Below are positions 63,691 to 64,000 of a stretch of 64,000 nt of DNA, in pieces. The stretch covers positions 38,086,019 to 38,150,018 of the forward strand of contig CM049306.1 of the NCBI GenBank assembly GCA_026874595.1. The letters run 5' to 3'. Source of the stretch: Sipunculus nudus (taxonomy: Eukaryota > Annelida > Sipuncula > Golfingiida > Sipunculidae). The notes beneath the pieces are model-generated. The model had not been told where the DNA came from. It saw nothing but the letters and a program-made list of their open reading frames with translations, and did no database searches. Position 1 is the stretch's first letter. Each line of letters begins with the position of its first letter. The position numbers and the translations under genes are program-made.

Positions 63691-64000
63691 GGACGTTACT
63701 CGGACAAAAAATTAGTTCGCTCTTTTTCAAACGTAGTCATAAACATTTTGAATTAAGGACATAAGGATGTGTTGTTTGGCAAATGGTACTGGCTGATGAT
63801 ATTGTATGGTTTCTGAGTGCAGGTAGTTGAACATTAATTAGCTTCTGTTCACATTTCTATATAAATGCCACATAAATTATCTTCATGTAACAGCAGTTCA
63901 CATTGTACTCTATCACCCCGTGTGCATGGATACTCCTCGTACCCATTAATACTTGCAACAGGATCAAAATATTAATCTTACAAATATGGAAACTAAACGC
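63691..64000. other. No gene recognised at right edge
   Basis: AT-rich sequence after the possible donor at 63687. If that donor is real this is intron. Confidence 0.4.

Overview
This is a eukaryotic window: split genes with GT-AG introns, AT-rich DNA, long (TA)n arrays, many poly-G/C runs and a heavy load of interspersed repeats. The repeats (tandem-cored elements with terminal hairpins, resembling the 'pearl'/Helentron-type elements known from bivalves) and the TGACCTTTGACC-rich satellites point to a lophotrochozoan, most likely a bivalve mollusc. The species cannot be fixed from the sequence. There are no bacterial-style operons, CRISPR arrays or rRNA genes, and I found no convincing functional tRNA.

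Two protein-coding genes are supported. The first is on the minus strand (36251 down to 10164). It has four exons with matching splice phases that join into 447 codons of a flavin-dependent polyamine oxidase of the PAOX/SMOX family. It has the N-terminal FAD fold, the GANWIHG region and the active-site-type lysine. The exon carrying the C-terminal FAD-contact motif was not found and probably lies left of the window. The second, on the plus strand (exon about 41157-41751), is a basic, Ser/Thr-Pro-rich, probably nuclear protein that I do not recognise; only its first coding exon is clear. A possible further coding segment lies at 63505-63686. The two genes point away from each other across about 5 kb.

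The rest is mainly introns and intergenic DNA built from mobile elements. Three families of non-autonomous elements share one plan: a 5' subterminal repeat, a core of tandem units of about 280-340 bp, an inverted copy of the subterminal repeat, a perfect or near-perfect hairpin, then the end. Family alpha is at 13471-15082 and 20601-23197. Family beta is at 18829-20586 (-), 41790-44471 (+) and 59795-63490 (-). Family gamma is at 9214-9960 (-), 50099-52000 (+), 56078-58642 (-) and 59970-61242 (-, nested inside a beta copy). Their termini are unrelated, but their cores share a 12-bp palindrome, GGTGGCGCCACC, found exactly 12 times in the window. Alpha and gamma also share a 287-bp unit full of nuclear-receptor-type TGACCT half-sites.

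Other mobile DNA includes: two copies of a 158-161 bp near-perfect foldback element with perfect 8-bp target duplications (3850-4007 and 4135-4295); a hAT-type MITE (15087-15332); a longer TIR element (33839-34406); a pogo/Tigger deletion derivative (39670-40675) and a small relative (28472-28632); a solo LTR (53205-53999); and a miniature LTR element whose LTRs carry tRNA-like A and B boxes (54213-54595). A 52-bp minisatellite fills 47610-48240.
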